DNA of 33,692 nucleotides from Pseudomonadota bacterium (lineage in GTDB: Bacteria; Oederibacteriota; Muellerivitia; Muellerivitales; Muellerivitaceae). The notes beneath the pieces were generated by a model, which searched no databases, was not told where the DNA came from, and worked only from the letters and a program-made list of their open reading frames with translations. The stretch spans positions 1 to 33,692 of the forward strand of contig JAJPJW010000020.1 of assembly GCA_021324075.1 (NCBI GenBank), in the 5' to 3' direction. Each line of letters begins with the position of its first letter. Within the stretch, counting starts at the first letter, position 1. The translations under genes and the position numbers were made by a program. Shown one piece after another: positions 9,162-17,253 of this stretch.

Positions 9162-10006
9162 GGGGCCCGCAAATCGCCCTCGTCACCGGCGCCAACTCCG
9201 GATTGGGCCTGGCCTGTTCCAAGGCCCTGGCGGAGAAGGGGGCCCGGGTTTACGCCGCCTACCGCAATCCCCGAAAGGCGGGGCCGCTTTGGGAACTGAC
9301 GCGGGCCCTCCCGGTTTTTCCCCTGCTGATGGACGTCAACCGCGCGCCTTCGGTGGAAAGGGGCGTCCGGCAGCTGCTCCGGCGGGAAGGGCGCATCGAC
9401 GTCCTCCTGAACAACGCCGGTTTCGTCATGGCCGGGTTCTGGGAGGATCTCTCGGACAAGGACCTCAAGGACCAGTTCGAGACCAATGTTTTCGGCCTGC
9501 TCAGGGTGGCCCGGGCGGTGCTTCCTTCCATGCGGAAACAGGGGTCCGGGAAAATCCTGAACATGGGCAGTGTGGCGGCTTTCGCGGCCCCGCCCGGCCT
9601 GGGTCCCTATTCGGCCACCAAATTCGCGGTCAATTCCATCACCGAGGCCCTTCGCATGGAGGCCCGCCCCTGGGGGGTGGAAGTGGCGGAGGTCAACCCC
9701 GGTGAAATCCACACTTCAGTCGTGCAAAACACACGGATGGGGGAGGGGGTCTTTTCGGCTAGGTCGCCCTACAGCCCTTTCACCCGGCAGTTCGAAAAAC
9801 TCGCCAAGGAAAGGTTTGAAAAGGCCGCCCCGGTGGAAAAGCTGGTACAGGTGGTTTTGAAGGCCCTGGGCCACAGCCCCATGAAGCGCCGGTACCTGGT
9901 GAGGCCGGACGATTACGCCATCTATTACCTGCGCTGGCTCCTACCCGACGCCCTTTGGGAATGGGGCCTGGGCCGCATGTTTCCCTGGTCCTGGCCGACG
10001 GAATAA
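9158..10006 (+). CDS. Short-chain dehydrogenase/reductase (classical SDR), second of tandem pair
   Basis: A 282-residue paralogue of the preceding SDR. The motifs fall at the same residue numbers: TGANSGLG at 10-17, NNAG at 85-88, Ser138 (NMGSVAA), Tyr151 and Lys155 (YSATKFA). The arrangement implies a tandem duplication. I chose the ATG at 9158 because it overlaps the upstream stop by four bases (ATGA), follows AAAGGGAGGGCGC, and starts the protein at the usual place (MRGPQIALVTG). An in-frame start at 9113 lies inside the upstream gene. The two enzymes may act on related substrates or as a heteromer; nothing in the neighbourhood names the substrate. A strong hairpin terminator follows at 10055. 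Confidence 0.92.
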   Translation: MRGPQIALVTGANSGLGLACSKALAEKGARVYAAYRNPRKAGPLWELTRALPVFPLLMDVNRAPSVERGVRQLLRREGRIDVLLNNAGFVMAGFWEDLSDKDLKDQFETNVFGLLRVARAVLPSMRKQGSGKILNMGSVAAFAAPPGLGPYSATKFAVNSITEALRMEARPWGVEVAEVNPGEIHTSVVQNTRMGEGVFSARSPYSPFTRQFEKLAKERFEKAAPVEKLVQVVLKALGHSPMKRRYLVRPDDYAIYYLRWLLPDALWEWGLGRMFPWSWPTE

Positions 10007-10054
10007 GATTCCAATCCCGATTCTCCAAGATTTCCAACTCAAAAAAGGCAAAAA

Positions 10055-10086
10055 AAAGGCGGCCCGCCTGATGGCGGGCCGCCTTT
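10055..10086. terminator. Bidirectional intrinsic terminator
   Basis: A perfect 14-bp stem AAAGGCGGCCCGCC (10055-10068), loop TGAT, and its complement to 10086. On the minus strand it is followed by a long T run (the A-tract at 10044-10057), making it strong for the lipoprotein gene that ends at 10099. On the plus strand only TTT follows, so it is weaker for the SDR pair. Confidence 0.85.
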
Positions 10087-10098
10087 CAAGCCGGACGA

Positions 10099-11550
10099 CT
10101 AATAAAGATCCACTTCACCGATGACGTAATCACCCACCGCAGTTCCGGAATTAGCGTGGGGATTGACTCCGATGGCCGTCACGTTGGTCTTATCGGTGGT
10201 CCAGCTTCCGCCGCTGGGGCTGTAGGTTACGGTTTGCCAAGTATTGTCCCCCACATAGGAACAGGAAGCCGTGTTGTTACAAGAAGTGGTATAGCCTTGG
10301 TAGGTGCCGCCGTAATTATTCCCGTTTGCAACCACGAAGGGATAGAAGGTTGAATTAAAACTGCCGATTCCGGCATTAATATAATACTTAACCTTCACCG
10401 TCGTGATACCCAAAGCAGTCCAGTTCATTCCCGATCCGACGATGGGACCGCCGCTCACGCTGGCCAGGATATCCATCCCCGTCGTGCCCGTGAATTGGAG
10501 GTCCAAACCGTTGGTGCTGCCGCTGCAGGGAGCCGGGAACGCCGTGGTGTCAGTGACCGCCAAGGAAGCGGAGGGTGAAACCTGAGCCCAGCTGTCCACG
10601 GTGCCGCCCGAGAAGTTCCACCTGTAAAGCGGTGTGGGGGGGGCACCAAAAGCCACATCCGCAATATAAAAGCTGCCGGTCTGCCCGCTGGGGATGCCCG
10701 AAAGCTGGACACCGAATTGGAAAACGTTGGTGTTGGTCATGCCGCTAAAAATATATTGGATCCAGGTGCCGCCACCGGTCAAAGTGCCGTAACCAGCCCC
10801 TTCGAAGTTGGCGAAACCGGTGTTTTGGTCAAACACCTGCAGGTGTTCACCGCTGGCGTAGAGGCTTGAATCCACATAAGCCCAAACCGTGACCGAATAC
10901 CCGCAAAGATTCGTAACAGGGTTGTATTGAACTTCGATTTGAACGGTGGAGGTCGAACCCGACGTATTGTTGACGGTGACTTGGTAGGAGTTGTTGCCAT
11001 TGTGCTGGAGGGAGCCGGTGGCGCCGAAGGAAGTCACTAAGGCCGAACTTCCCGCGTCCAAGTTCCAGCAATTGTTGCCGTTGCTGAAGTTATAGGAAGA
11101 CTGGAAGGCAGTCGGGCCGCAAGGCGTTTGGGTCAAAGTCGCCGTAAATGTTGAGGTCACCGTGGGTGTGTCGGTCGGCGTGCCGGACGGAGTGAGTGTG
11201 GGCGAGTCGGTCGGCGTGTTGGTAATGGTGAATGTGGCTGTTGACGTCCCCGTGTCGGTGATGGTGGCGGTAGCCGTTTGGGTGGCCGTGTTCGTGAGCG
11301 TGCCGGTCGCCGTCTGGGTTGCGGTCAAGGTCGGCGTGCCAGTTGTCGTCGAAGTCGCCGTTTTCGTCGCGGAACTGGTCGGGGTGGAAGTGGCCGTCTG
11401 GGTCGCCGTGCTCGTGGCCGTCCCCGGAATGGAAGTGGGAGTATCGGTCGGGGCCGAGGGGCTGGAGGGGCTGCTGCTCTTGGAGGGACAACCCATGGCC
11501 CCCAATATCACGCATCCTAAGAGGATCAGAAAACCGGCGATTCTGCGCAT
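10099..11550 (-). CDS. Secreted Thr-rich protein (probable lipoprotein) with two beta-sandwich modules
   Basis: A 483-residue exported protein. The signal [21 protein letters not shown] ends in a lipobox-like AMGC with Cys21 as the likely lipidated residue; Met at -2 is unusual, so lipidation is not certain. About residues 22-145 are a Thr/Ser/Pro-rich linker of short units ([21 protein letters not shown]). Two domains of about 160 and 170 residues follow, each opening with an aromatic 'F/W-N-F-S-G' strand ([32 protein letters not shown]) and ending YIADVAF or VIGEVDLY. That is the pattern of carbohydrate-binding jelly rolls of the CBM4/9/11 type. Ligand binding is inferred from the fold. The ATG at 11550 has AAGGAG eight bases upstream; an upstream in-frame start at 11613 would bury the signal peptide. 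It may help hold polysaccharide at the cell surface. Confidence 0.75.
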   Translation of the reverse strand: MRRIAGFLILLGCVILGAMGCPSKSSSPSSPSAPTDTPTSIPGTATSTATQTATSTPTSSATKTATSTTTGTPTLTATQTATGTLTNTATQTATATITDTGTSTATFTITNTPTDSPTLTPSGTPTDTPTVTSTFTATLTQTPCGPTAFQSSYNFSNGNNCWNLDAGSSALVTSFGATGSLQHNGNNSYQVTVNNTSGSTSTVQIEVQYNPVTNLCGYSVTVWAYVDSSLYASGEHLQVFDQNTGFANFEGAGYGTLTGGGTWIQYIFSGMTNTNVFQFGVQLSGIPSGQTGSFYIADVAFGAPPTPLYRWNFSGGTVDSWAQVSPSASLAVTDTTAFPAPCSGSTNGLDLQFTGTTGMDILASVSGGPIVGSGMNWTALGITTVKVKYYINAGIGSFNSTFYPFVVANGNNYGGTYQGYTTSCNNTASCSYVGDNTWQTVTYSPSGGSWTTDKTNVTAIGVNPHANSGTAVGDYVIGEVDLY

Positions 11551-11746
11551 GACAAGCTCCTTGAAATTTATTTCGTTCCAACTTGGCTGATTAGGTGACA
11601 ATCCCACAAGCAAGGACAGCCGGAAGAGGCCACATATTACCCGACAATTCGAATCGGTCCATGAGGCTTGTCATAATCCTAGAATCCCCCTTAAAAACAA
11701 TGCAACACCCTGAAATTGGATCAGGAATTCTCATAAAAAAACAAAT

Positions 11747-11808
11747 GAGGTTAAACATTAAAACCACTTTCTTGGGAAAAGTTCCCCCAGTTTCGCCCGT
11801 TTAACCTC
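11747..11808. terminator. Stem-loop flanked by T runs on both strands
   Basis: In the 340-base gap 11551-11890, GAGGTTAAAC (11747-11756) pairs perfectly with GTTTAACCTC (11799-11808). An inner GGGAA/TTCCC hairpin lies near 11774-11786. The stem is followed by TTTTATTGTTTTT on the plus strand and, on the minus strand, by a T run (AAAAAAACAAAT at 11735-11746 read in reverse). It most likely ends the minus-strand GT39/GH44/DUF3592 run that stops at 11891. The 42-base loop is long for a plain terminator. I see nothing else in this gap. Confidence 0.5.
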
Positions 11809-11890
11809 TTTTATTGTTTTTGGACTTGAAGGGATTTTAGCCTGAGATGGAATTCGGCTTTTTTCAGGAGCGGGCTTCGGGCGAAAAACC

Positions 11891-12325
11891 TTAACCCAGG
11901 TTCCATTGCCAGGCGATAAAGACAATAGCCCCCAAGGGGGCGATGATAAAAAGAAAGGGAAAAACCCAGAGCCCGATGGAATCATCCCATTTGGCCTTGT
12001 GGGGCTTCTCCGGGTCGTAGAGGACGGTGACTTTGGTCCCGGGTTTTGGCATGCCGGCGCTCATTCCAAAATCCGAAACGAAGGTCCTTTGCCTGCCATC
12101 CCTTGCCGTAAACCGGATGACCGGGTCGTAGATCACCCCGCCCTTGTAGCCGCTTTCGGCCTTCTCGGCCACGACTTCCCCTTCCGCTTTCACCGCTTTT
12201 TTGAGGAAACGGATGTTGCCGATCAACAGATAAACCCCGATGAAAAGAAAAAAACACGCCGCAGCGAAAACCAGGATGAGCTGCCAAGGCGCGCTGTGGC
12301 CGGTGAAATGAAGGAAGAAGTTCAT
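11891..12325 (-). CDS. DUF3592 membrane protein
   Basis: A 144-residue inner-membrane protein. A first membrane helix (about 15-37, LILVFAAACFFLFIGVYLLI) is followed by an extracytoplasmic beta domain with GEVVAEKAESGYKGG...YDPVIRFTA and GTKVTVLYDPEKP. A second helix (about 118-138) closes the protein. The helix-sandwiched beta domain with the VLYDP motif is the DUF3592 signature; the function is unknown. Its ATG (12325) overlaps the GH44 stop as ATGA, so it is translated by coupling to the glycosidase gene. That suggests a related envelope role, but not a defined one. Confidence 0.85.
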   Translation of the reverse strand: MNFFLHFTGHSAPWQLILVFAAACFFLFIGVYLLIGNIRFLKKAVKAEGEVVAEKAESGYKGGVIYDPVIRFTARDGRQRTFVSDFGMSAGMPKPGTKVTVLYDPEKPHKAKWDDSIGLWVFPFLFIIAPLGAIVFIAWQWNLG

Positions 12326-13902
12326 TTGGAATGACAGACAAAAAGGGTGGCGGTCAGGGGTGGCAGAGAATAATCGAAATGGTCCCCATCCACCTTATCC
12401 TTCTTTACCCATTTGATTTCGGGTGAGTCCTTGCCGAAGGAGTAAGCCTCATAAGAAGAATAGGCCTCCCGGCCCTTGAACTTGAATTTACCGTGGAGGG
12501 AGTCCTTCTGGTTTTTGTTGAGGACCACGACCCAAAGCTCGCCGGGGTTCTTGCTGTCGGTTGCGGCGTAACAGGAAGTCTGGACCACATCCTCGGTGGC
12601 GGCGGAAACCGCCGTGTCGCCGAAAGAACCGTCCTTGCCGTCGTAATTACGGTAAAGCTTGAAGGCGGCCTTGTTATAAGCGTTCAAATCCCCCCAGTAA
12701 CAGGCTAAAAGCACGCCATACTTGCCGAAGATGCCCAGAACGTCGGCTTGGGCCAATCCCCCCGAGACGTGGTTCCCCGCGCCGTAGTCGTACTCGGAAA
12801 AAGCCAGCTGGGTTCCCGGGCAGTGTTGGTTGATCTTCCCCTTCACCCAGGGGATCAGTTGGATGGGCTGGCCCTTGGTGGACCATTGGGTGATCCAGCT
12901 TTTTTCGACGTAGCCCGGGTCCCAAAGGCTTCGCGGCGCCTGCAGGCGCGCGTCGATGGAATCGGGCGAGGTGTCGCCTTCCGTGATGCGCTTCCCGCCC
13001 CCCTGGGCTTCGGGATACCAATGCAGGTCCAAGGCCCGCACTAGTGGCTTATGGTAGGCCACCTGGAAGTTGTGGAGGCAGTCCAGATAGAAGTCCAGGT
13101 AGGTAGGGAACTGGTTGGTCACCGCCGCGTCCTTGCTTTCGGGGGCATCCTGGAGGCTCATGAATTCTGCCCAGCCGTAGCAAACCCCGCCCAGGATGAC
13201 GGCGGTCGGGTCCACCCGCAGGATGTTGTCGGCGGCGATTTCGGTCTTGTTGCGCATCTCCCAATAGGAGGTCTTGGCTGGGTGGAGGCGGGGGTGGGTG
13301 GAAGGCCAGATGCCCGGTTCGTTGTCCAGGTCGTAGAATTTCACGCCCCCCTCGGAGGCCTGCTTGAAGTTGGACTTCAGGAAGTTGACGAACTCGTCCT
13401 CGTAAACCACGGGGCCATTGGGGTCGGGGTTGAGGGTATAGGGTTTCTTCTTATGAAACCCGAGCTTCTTCCAACGTTTGCCGGGCGCGGCCTCGGCCTC
13501 GGAGACCTCGCCGGACTTATCGGCGGCTACGTAACCCGCCATGGGCACGGTGATGAGCGATTCCATGCCCGCCTTCCGGCTGTCCAAAACGAAATCCTTC
13601 ACCATGGCCCCGGGTTGGGCGCAGTCGGAATAATGAAGGTTCTGGGCGCACATCCAATCGTCGCTTGTCTGGTGCCAGTCGCTGCCGGCGTTGGAGGCGT
13701 TGTTTTCCCAGTTGTAGCCCGTCATGCGGTTGCCGCCCAGGCGCCGCAGGGTGGTATGGGTGTCGCCCGGGTCCTTGTCGTTGATGCCGTAGATATAGGG
13801 GCTGATGGGACCGATCACTTCGTCGGGCATGACCAAAAAATTTACGTCCGCAGCGAAAGCCCCGGTAGTAAAGGCCAAAAAGAAAGCCAATTTACGAATC
13901 AT
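12322..13902 (-). CDS. Glycoside hydrolase family 44 (endoglucanase/xyloglucanase), secreted
   Basis: A 526-residue secreted enzyme expected to cut beta-1,4-glucan backbones such as cellulose derivatives or xyloglucan with retention. A signal peptide occupies residues 1-17 (cleavage near AFA-AD). GH44 hallmarks in order: ISPYIYGIND (33-42), RRLGGNRMTGYNWENNASNA (53-72), DLDNEPGIWPSTHPR (191-205) with Glu195 as the acid/base, and AFSEYDYGAGNH (367-378) with Glu370 as the nucleophile. The C-terminal part is the small beta domain seen in the family; there is no carbohydrate-binding module or dockerin. The ATG at 13902 follows AGGAG six bases upstream; an in-frame start at 13968 lies before the signal. 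It overlaps the DUF3592 gene by four bases and follows two GT39-like genes. Confidence 0.93.
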   Translation of the reverse strand: MIRKLAFFLAFTTGAFAADVNFLVMPDEVIGPISPYIYGINDKDPGDTHTTLRRLGGNRMTGYNWENNASNAGSDWHQTSDDWMCAQNLHYSDCAQPGAMVKDFVLDSRKAGMESLITVPMAGYVAADKSGEVSEAEAAPGKRWKKLGFHKKKPYTLNPDPNGPVVYEDEFVNFLKSNFKQASEGGVKFYDLDNEPGIWPSTHPRLHPAKTSYWEMRNKTEIAADNILRVDPTAVILGGVCYGWAEFMSLQDAPESKDAAVTNQFPTYLDFYLDCLHNFQVAYHKPLVRALDLHWYPEAQGGGKRITEGDTSPDSIDARLQAPRSLWDPGYVEKSWITQWSTKGQPIQLIPWVKGKINQHCPGTQLAFSEYDYGAGNHVSGGLAQADVLGIFGKYGVLLACYWGDLNAYNKAAFKLYRNYDGKDGSFGDTAVSAATEDVVQTSCYAATDSKNPGELWVVVLNKNQKDSLHGKFKFKGREAYSSYEAYSFGKDSPEIKWVKKDKVDGDHFDYSLPPLTATLFVCHSK

Positions 13903-13912
13903 AGTTTCTCCT

Positions 13913-13977
13913 AAATGAATAATGAAGAATGGAAAATGAAGGGGACTCAGTGATCGTCCATTTTTCATTGATCATTT
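13913..13977. repeat. Inverted repeat of the AATGAAGAATGGA type
   Basis: 13913-13933 (AAATGAATAATGAAGAATGG then A) is complementary to 13957-13977 with 3 mismatches in 21 and a 23-base loop. It fills the 86-base gap between the GT39-like gene ending at 13989 and the GH44 start. In the transcript it could form a stem about 10 bases upstream of the GH44 initiation codon. Like the CGCCAAG repeat at 5280-5391, it is a low-complexity intergenic palindrome. Confidence 0.65.
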
Positions 13978-13988
13978 TAAATTGCCGT

Positions 13989-15293
13989 TCAGTTAAAGCT
14001 CCCCGGCCGTCTTTCCCCCAACAAATGGTAGTTCTTTTCCCGCACGGCTTTCGCCGCCAAAGCGCGGTTGCCGTAAAGGGAACCGGGATTGGGCATGTCC
14101 TTCACCAGGGTCCCGACCGTCCACCAAAGGCTCAACCCCAGGCAGAGGAGGCCCAGGATCCTGAAAAAGCGGCGCTCCACCAGTTCATTCCAGACGGTGA
14201 AGGAATAAACCAGGACCACCGGAAGAAAAACGTAATAAATATGGGCCAGGGGTTCCTTGGAGGTGAACCAGAAACTGACATCCAGGAGCAGGAAAGCCCC
14301 GAAGGCCAGGAGGACGATGGGCCTTTGGCCCTTCTTCCAAAGCAGCCAGCCGAAGCCCAGCAGGAGGAAAGGCTGGATGTATCCCACCACAATCAGGAAA
14401 AAGCCGGGGGGGACCAGCCAGGGCGCGGACTTGAAGAATCCCCACCTTGCGGGGCCCGAACCCAGGAACCTGAGGATTTCGTAACAGCCGAAGGAGAGGT
14501 AGCGGGCCAGGATGGTGAAAAAGGCTTCGATGTTCTCCCGGCAGAAGAACTGGCTCGTCCCCCCGCCGCCCAGGACCCGCCGCCAGCCGAATTGGACCAG
14601 GGTTGGCGCCAAAAGGGCCGCCAAGGGGATGGCACCCAAGATAAAGCCCGCCAAGGCGCCGGCGAAACCTTCCCCCTTGTTCCTGAGGCGCCCCCAGAAG
14701 GCGAGGGCGATGAAGGGCGGGAGAAGGATCCATGAAAAATGGAACTGCATGCACCACAAAAGGCCGAAGCCCATGAAGGCGAAAGCCCAAGGCGCCCGGA
14801 GCCAGTTCAGGGAAAGGGAAGGCATGGCTTCCATAAAGCCGATGAAAAAGAGCGTGCCGCCTAAAAGCAGGTAGGAGGGGTTGTAGATGCGGGTGGATTC
14901 ATAGAGGGTCCAAGGCAGGAGGGAGGACCAGGAAAGCACGAACCAGAAGGGCATCTTCGGGAGCCGCCTCGTGACGTACCAGGAAAGCAGGACCAGGGCG
15001 CCGAAGGAAAGCAGGTTCAGGACGATGATGGGGGCCTCGGGAAAGGGAAAAAGATAGAGGGGAAGGCCGATCACCAGGGGTTCCAGGGCCCCCGGGATCT
15101 GGGCGTAAAAGCCCGTTTCGGTCACGATCAGGTCCGGGCCGAAATAGGGCCAGGAACCGGTGCAATAGAATTTCAAGCCGATGAGGAAAGTCTGCAATTC
15201 ATCGGTGGAAAAAAGCGGTTGGGAAAAGCCGAAAAGGGTCCGGACAACCAACAAGAATAAAAGAAGGAAGATGATTTTCGTTCGGTTGGACAT
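13989..15293 (-). CDS. GT39-like polytopic membrane glycosyltransferase, paralogue B
   Basis: A 434-residue membrane protein with about ten hydrophobic segments, resembling the ArnT/PMT (GT-C, GT39) superfamily that moves sugars from polyprenyl-phosphate donors on the outer face of the inner membrane. The first loop has the acidic STDELQTFLIGLKFYCTGSW motif and PYFGPD; an Asp or Asp-Glu here is the usual catalytic/metal site of GT-C enzymes. The C-terminus is YHLLGERRPGSFN, almost the same as in its neighbour. The ATG at 15293 has AAAGG five bases upstream; the in-frame ATG at 15305 lacks one. Substrate and acceptor are unknown; a surface glycan or protein glycosylation role is inferred. Confidence 0.7.
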   Translation of the reverse strand: MSNRTKIIFLLLFLLVVRTLFGFSQPLFSTDELQTFLIGLKFYCTGSWPYFGPDLIVTETGFYAQIPGALEPLVIGLPLYLFPFPEAPIIVLNLLSFGALVLLSWYVTRRLPKMPFWFVLSWSSLLPWTLYESTRIYNPSYLLLGGTLFFIGFMEAMPSLSLNWLRAPWAFAFMGFGLLWCMQFHFSWILLPPFIALAFWGRLRNKGEGFAGALAGFILGAIPLAALLAPTLVQFGWRRVLGGGGTSQFFCRENIEAFFTILARYLSFGCYEILRFLGSGPARWGFFKSAPWLVPPGFFLIVVGYIQPFLLLGFGWLLWKKGQRPIVLLAFGAFLLLDVSFWFTSKEPLAHIYYVFLPVVLVYSFTVWNELVERRFFRILGLLCLGLSLWWTVGTLVKDMPNPGSLYGNRALAAKAVREKNYHLLGERRPGSFN

Positions 15294-15327
15294 GGGACCT
15301 TTCATCAAAAGGTTGGGGCCGCCGCCC

Positions 15328-16800
15328 CTAATAAATGCTTTCCGGCCGGCGTTCACCGAAGATCCGGTAGTCCTTCTGGTCGATGGCCTTCTTGATGGCC
15401 GGCCATTCGACGTAAATCGAAGTGTGCTGCTCCTCCGCCACCGCATAACCCAATTGGAAGAGCAGCCCCAGGACCAAGAAGGCCTTTCCCAAGGCCGGTC
15501 CCCACTTCCATTCCTTGTAGCTTGACCAGATGTAGCACGAATAAGTCATGATCAGCGGGAAGAAAATAAAATAGATGTGGGAGAGGGGCATTTTTACGGT
15601 GAACCAGAAACTGGCGTAAACCATGGCGAAAACCCCGGCAAGGAGGAGGTTCAGCTCCCGCCATTGGGGCCCGGCTTTTTCGGGCTGGAGCCGCCTGAGC
15701 GAAAGGTTCAAAACGAAGGTGAGGGCCGCCACGCCCGCTGAAATTTGCAACAATTCCCACCGCCGGTTCGGGCAGCCGGCCGCTAAAAAGACGGTCAAGG
15801 CGAGGTAAATCCCCCAAAAATTTTTCCCCGAAAACCGGCGCAACTCGGCGAACCAGGGTGTCACGAGTAAAAAAGGCTGGACCAGCCCGATCCCCCAAAG
15901 CAGCAAACCGGGGACCAAAAGATAGGGATGCTGGTGGGCGAGGAAATCCATCCGGGATTTGACGTTCACCCCGATGAAGCGGGGAAGCTCGAAGGAAACC
16001 AGGGAGAAAAAGCGGGCCAGGATGGTCCAGAATTCCCCCACGTTGTCCCAGTCAAAAGGCACGGCGAAGCCCCCGGCCACGTTGCCCCGGGCCAGGCCGA
16101 ATTTCACGTAAGTGGGGATGAGCAGAGCCAGCGGCGGCAGGGAGCCCAGGCCCATGAAAAGGGCGGGCTTGATCCACTGTTTCTTCCAAGCCTGGACGGC
16201 CAGCGAAAAGGCCATCAGGGGCGCCAGGTAAACATAGGAAAAATGGAACTGCATGATCCAGAAAAAGGAAAAGCCCATGGCCGCATTGGCCCAGGTTAGG
16301 GGGAGGAGCCTCAGGGTGAAAAAAGGGAGGGACTCCATGAAGCCAATGAAGAACAGGATCGAGGGCAGGAAGGTATAGGCCGGGTTGATCAGGGTGGTGG
16401 ATTCCTGGATGCTCCAGGGACAGATGGCGATCCAGGTGAAGACCCAGCCATAGGGAAGGCTGGGCAGGCGGCGGTGGATGTACCAGGCGAGAAGCGCCAC
16501 CCCGGCCAAGGACAGGACATTCAACAGGAGGAAGGGGGCCTCGGGGAAAGGCAGCAAGTAAAAGGGAAGGCCGATCAACAGGCCCTCCAGGGCCCCGGGA
16601 ATCTGGCTTTTAAAGGAATTTTCCGACCCGTTCACGTCCGGCCCGAACCAGGGCCAGGTGCCGGTGGTATAGCACTTCAAGCCGACCAAATAGGTCTGGG
16701 ACTGGTCGATGTCGTCCAATTGGGCGCGGAAAAGGCCGAACAGGAGGCGGAAGGCGAAAAAAGCCAGCAGGAGGAGGATGAGTTTTTTGCGGTCGGGCAA
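15328..16800 (-). CDS. GT39-like polytopic membrane glycosyltransferase, paralogue A
   Basis: A 490-residue paralogue of the gene at 13989-15293, separated from it by 34 bases. Shared landmarks: the first-loop acidic motif (LDDIDQSQTYLVGLKCYTTG, then TWPWFGPDV), IPGALEGLLIGLPFYLLPFP (IPGALEPLVIGLPLYLFPFP in the other), MQFHFSYVYLAP (MQFHFSWILLPP), ARFFSLVSFELPRF, and a C-terminus of GERRPESIY. The start is TTG at 16800 with GCGAGG just upstream; no ATG is available before a stop. It carries an extra cytoplasmic/membrane stretch (about residues 330-390) that its paralogue lacks. This is a GT-C fold by inference from motif and topology; the substrate is unknown. Confidence 0.7.
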   Translation of the reverse strand: MPDRKKLILLLLAFFAFRLLFGLFRAQLDDIDQSQTYLVGLKCYTTGTWPWFGPDVNGSENSFKSQIPGALEGLLIGLPFYLLPFPEAPFLLLNVLSLAGVALLAWYIHRRLPSLPYGWVFTWIAICPWSIQESTTLINPAYTFLPSILFFIGFMESLPFFTLRLLPLTWANAAMGFSFFWIMQFHFSYVYLAPLMAFSLAVQAWKKQWIKPALFMGLGSLPPLALLIPTYVKFGLARGNVAGGFAVPFDWDNVGEFWTILARFFSLVSFELPRFIGVNVKSRMDFLAHQHPYLLVPGLLLWGIGLVQPFLLVTPWFAELRRFSGKNFWGIYLALTVFLAAGCPNRRWELLQISAGVAALTFVLNLSLRRLQPEKAGPQWRELNLLLAGVFAMVYASFWFTVKMPLSHIYFIFFPLIMTYSCYIWSSYKEWKWGPALGKAFLVLGLLFQLGYAVAEEQHTSIYVEWPAIKKAIDQKDYRIFGERRPESIY

Positions 16801-16931
16801 GCGGGCCTCGCGAAGGGGAGTGCAGGGGGATATTAACAGAAGGCCCAGGCCCGGAGAAGCCCGAAGGCGCCGGGCCTTGCCGGGCCGTTTTTAGCAACCC
16901 GCTAAGGCGGCGGAAGCCGGCCTTCGATATA
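16801..16931. other. Intergenic stretch with GC-rich hairpin
   Basis: First part of the 453-base gap before the NB-ARC gene. GGCCCGG (16848-16854) can pair with either of two direct copies of CCGGGCC (16870-16876 and 16880-16886); the second is followed by GTTTTTA, so a plus-strand terminator shape exists, but no plus-strand gene precedes it. A TATAAT at 16928-16933 has no matching -35 box. Nothing else is recognisable. Confidence 0.35.
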
Positions 16932-17185
16932 ATATGAGCGTCGAAAAACCCATCGTCGATGGGATTTTTCAACGGCGCCCTCAAGGTGACCCCAAGATTT
17001 CAACGGCGCTCATAGGGGAAATCCCCTATGTACCCGCAAAACCAAAGCTGCAGACATCTTGGGGTGGTGACTGTTGCATGGTTGTCTTCAATGAAGGATT
17101 AAATGAGGCAACCATAGTGCTTTAGCACAAGGCACCCTTTGTCCTTGGAACGATGTTCCAAGGACTTTTCAACAGTCTCATAATG
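16932..17185. repeat. Second hairpin-chain element with imperfect terminal inverted repeats
   Basis: About 255 bases built almost entirely of stems: CCCATC-GTC-GATGGG (16949-16963), extended by A and T runs; ACCCCAAGAT/ATCTTGGGGT (16989-16998/17056-17065) enclosing CATAGGGGA-AA-TCCCCTATG (17011-17030); ATGGTTG/CAACCAT (17078-17084/17109-17115); GTGCT-TT-AGCAC (17117-17128); and an 11-bp stem with loop GAT (17141-17165). The left end ATATGAGCGTCGAAAAA and the right end, read on the other strand (TTATGAGACTGTTGAAAAG), are imperfect inverted repeats. The right end shares AACAGTCT-CAT-AATG with the element at 8015-8245. A non-autonomous mobile element (MITE/REP-like) or a structured RNA are both possible. 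Confidence 0.6.
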
Positions 17186-17253
17186 CCAACCGTAAGCCCC
17201 GCGTTGAGCCGCCGATCCCACCGCCGATAAGCCGCCGGAAAGGACGCCGAGGG

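Noticed and set aside
11100-11440. Repetitive DNA that might look like a tandem repeat or CRISPR
   Set aside because: It encodes the degenerate Thr/Ala/Ser/Pro linker in frame; no constant repeat or spacer unit.
13051-13914. Plus-strand open frame opposite GH44
   Set aside because: Shadow of the GH44 gene; no domain and no ribosome binding site.
14202-14209. Extra GGAATAAA
   Set aside because: Inside the GT39-like coding sequence on the opposite strand, with no CACTAG box at the right distance.
16928-16933. TATAAT as a sigma-70 promoter
   Set aside because: No -35 box at 16-18 bases and it abuts the hairpin element; no gene follows at a sensible distance.
16934-17125. 63-codon open frame starting ATGAGCGTCGAAAAA
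   Set aside because: Lies wholly inside the hairpin-chain element; its codons are explained by the stems.
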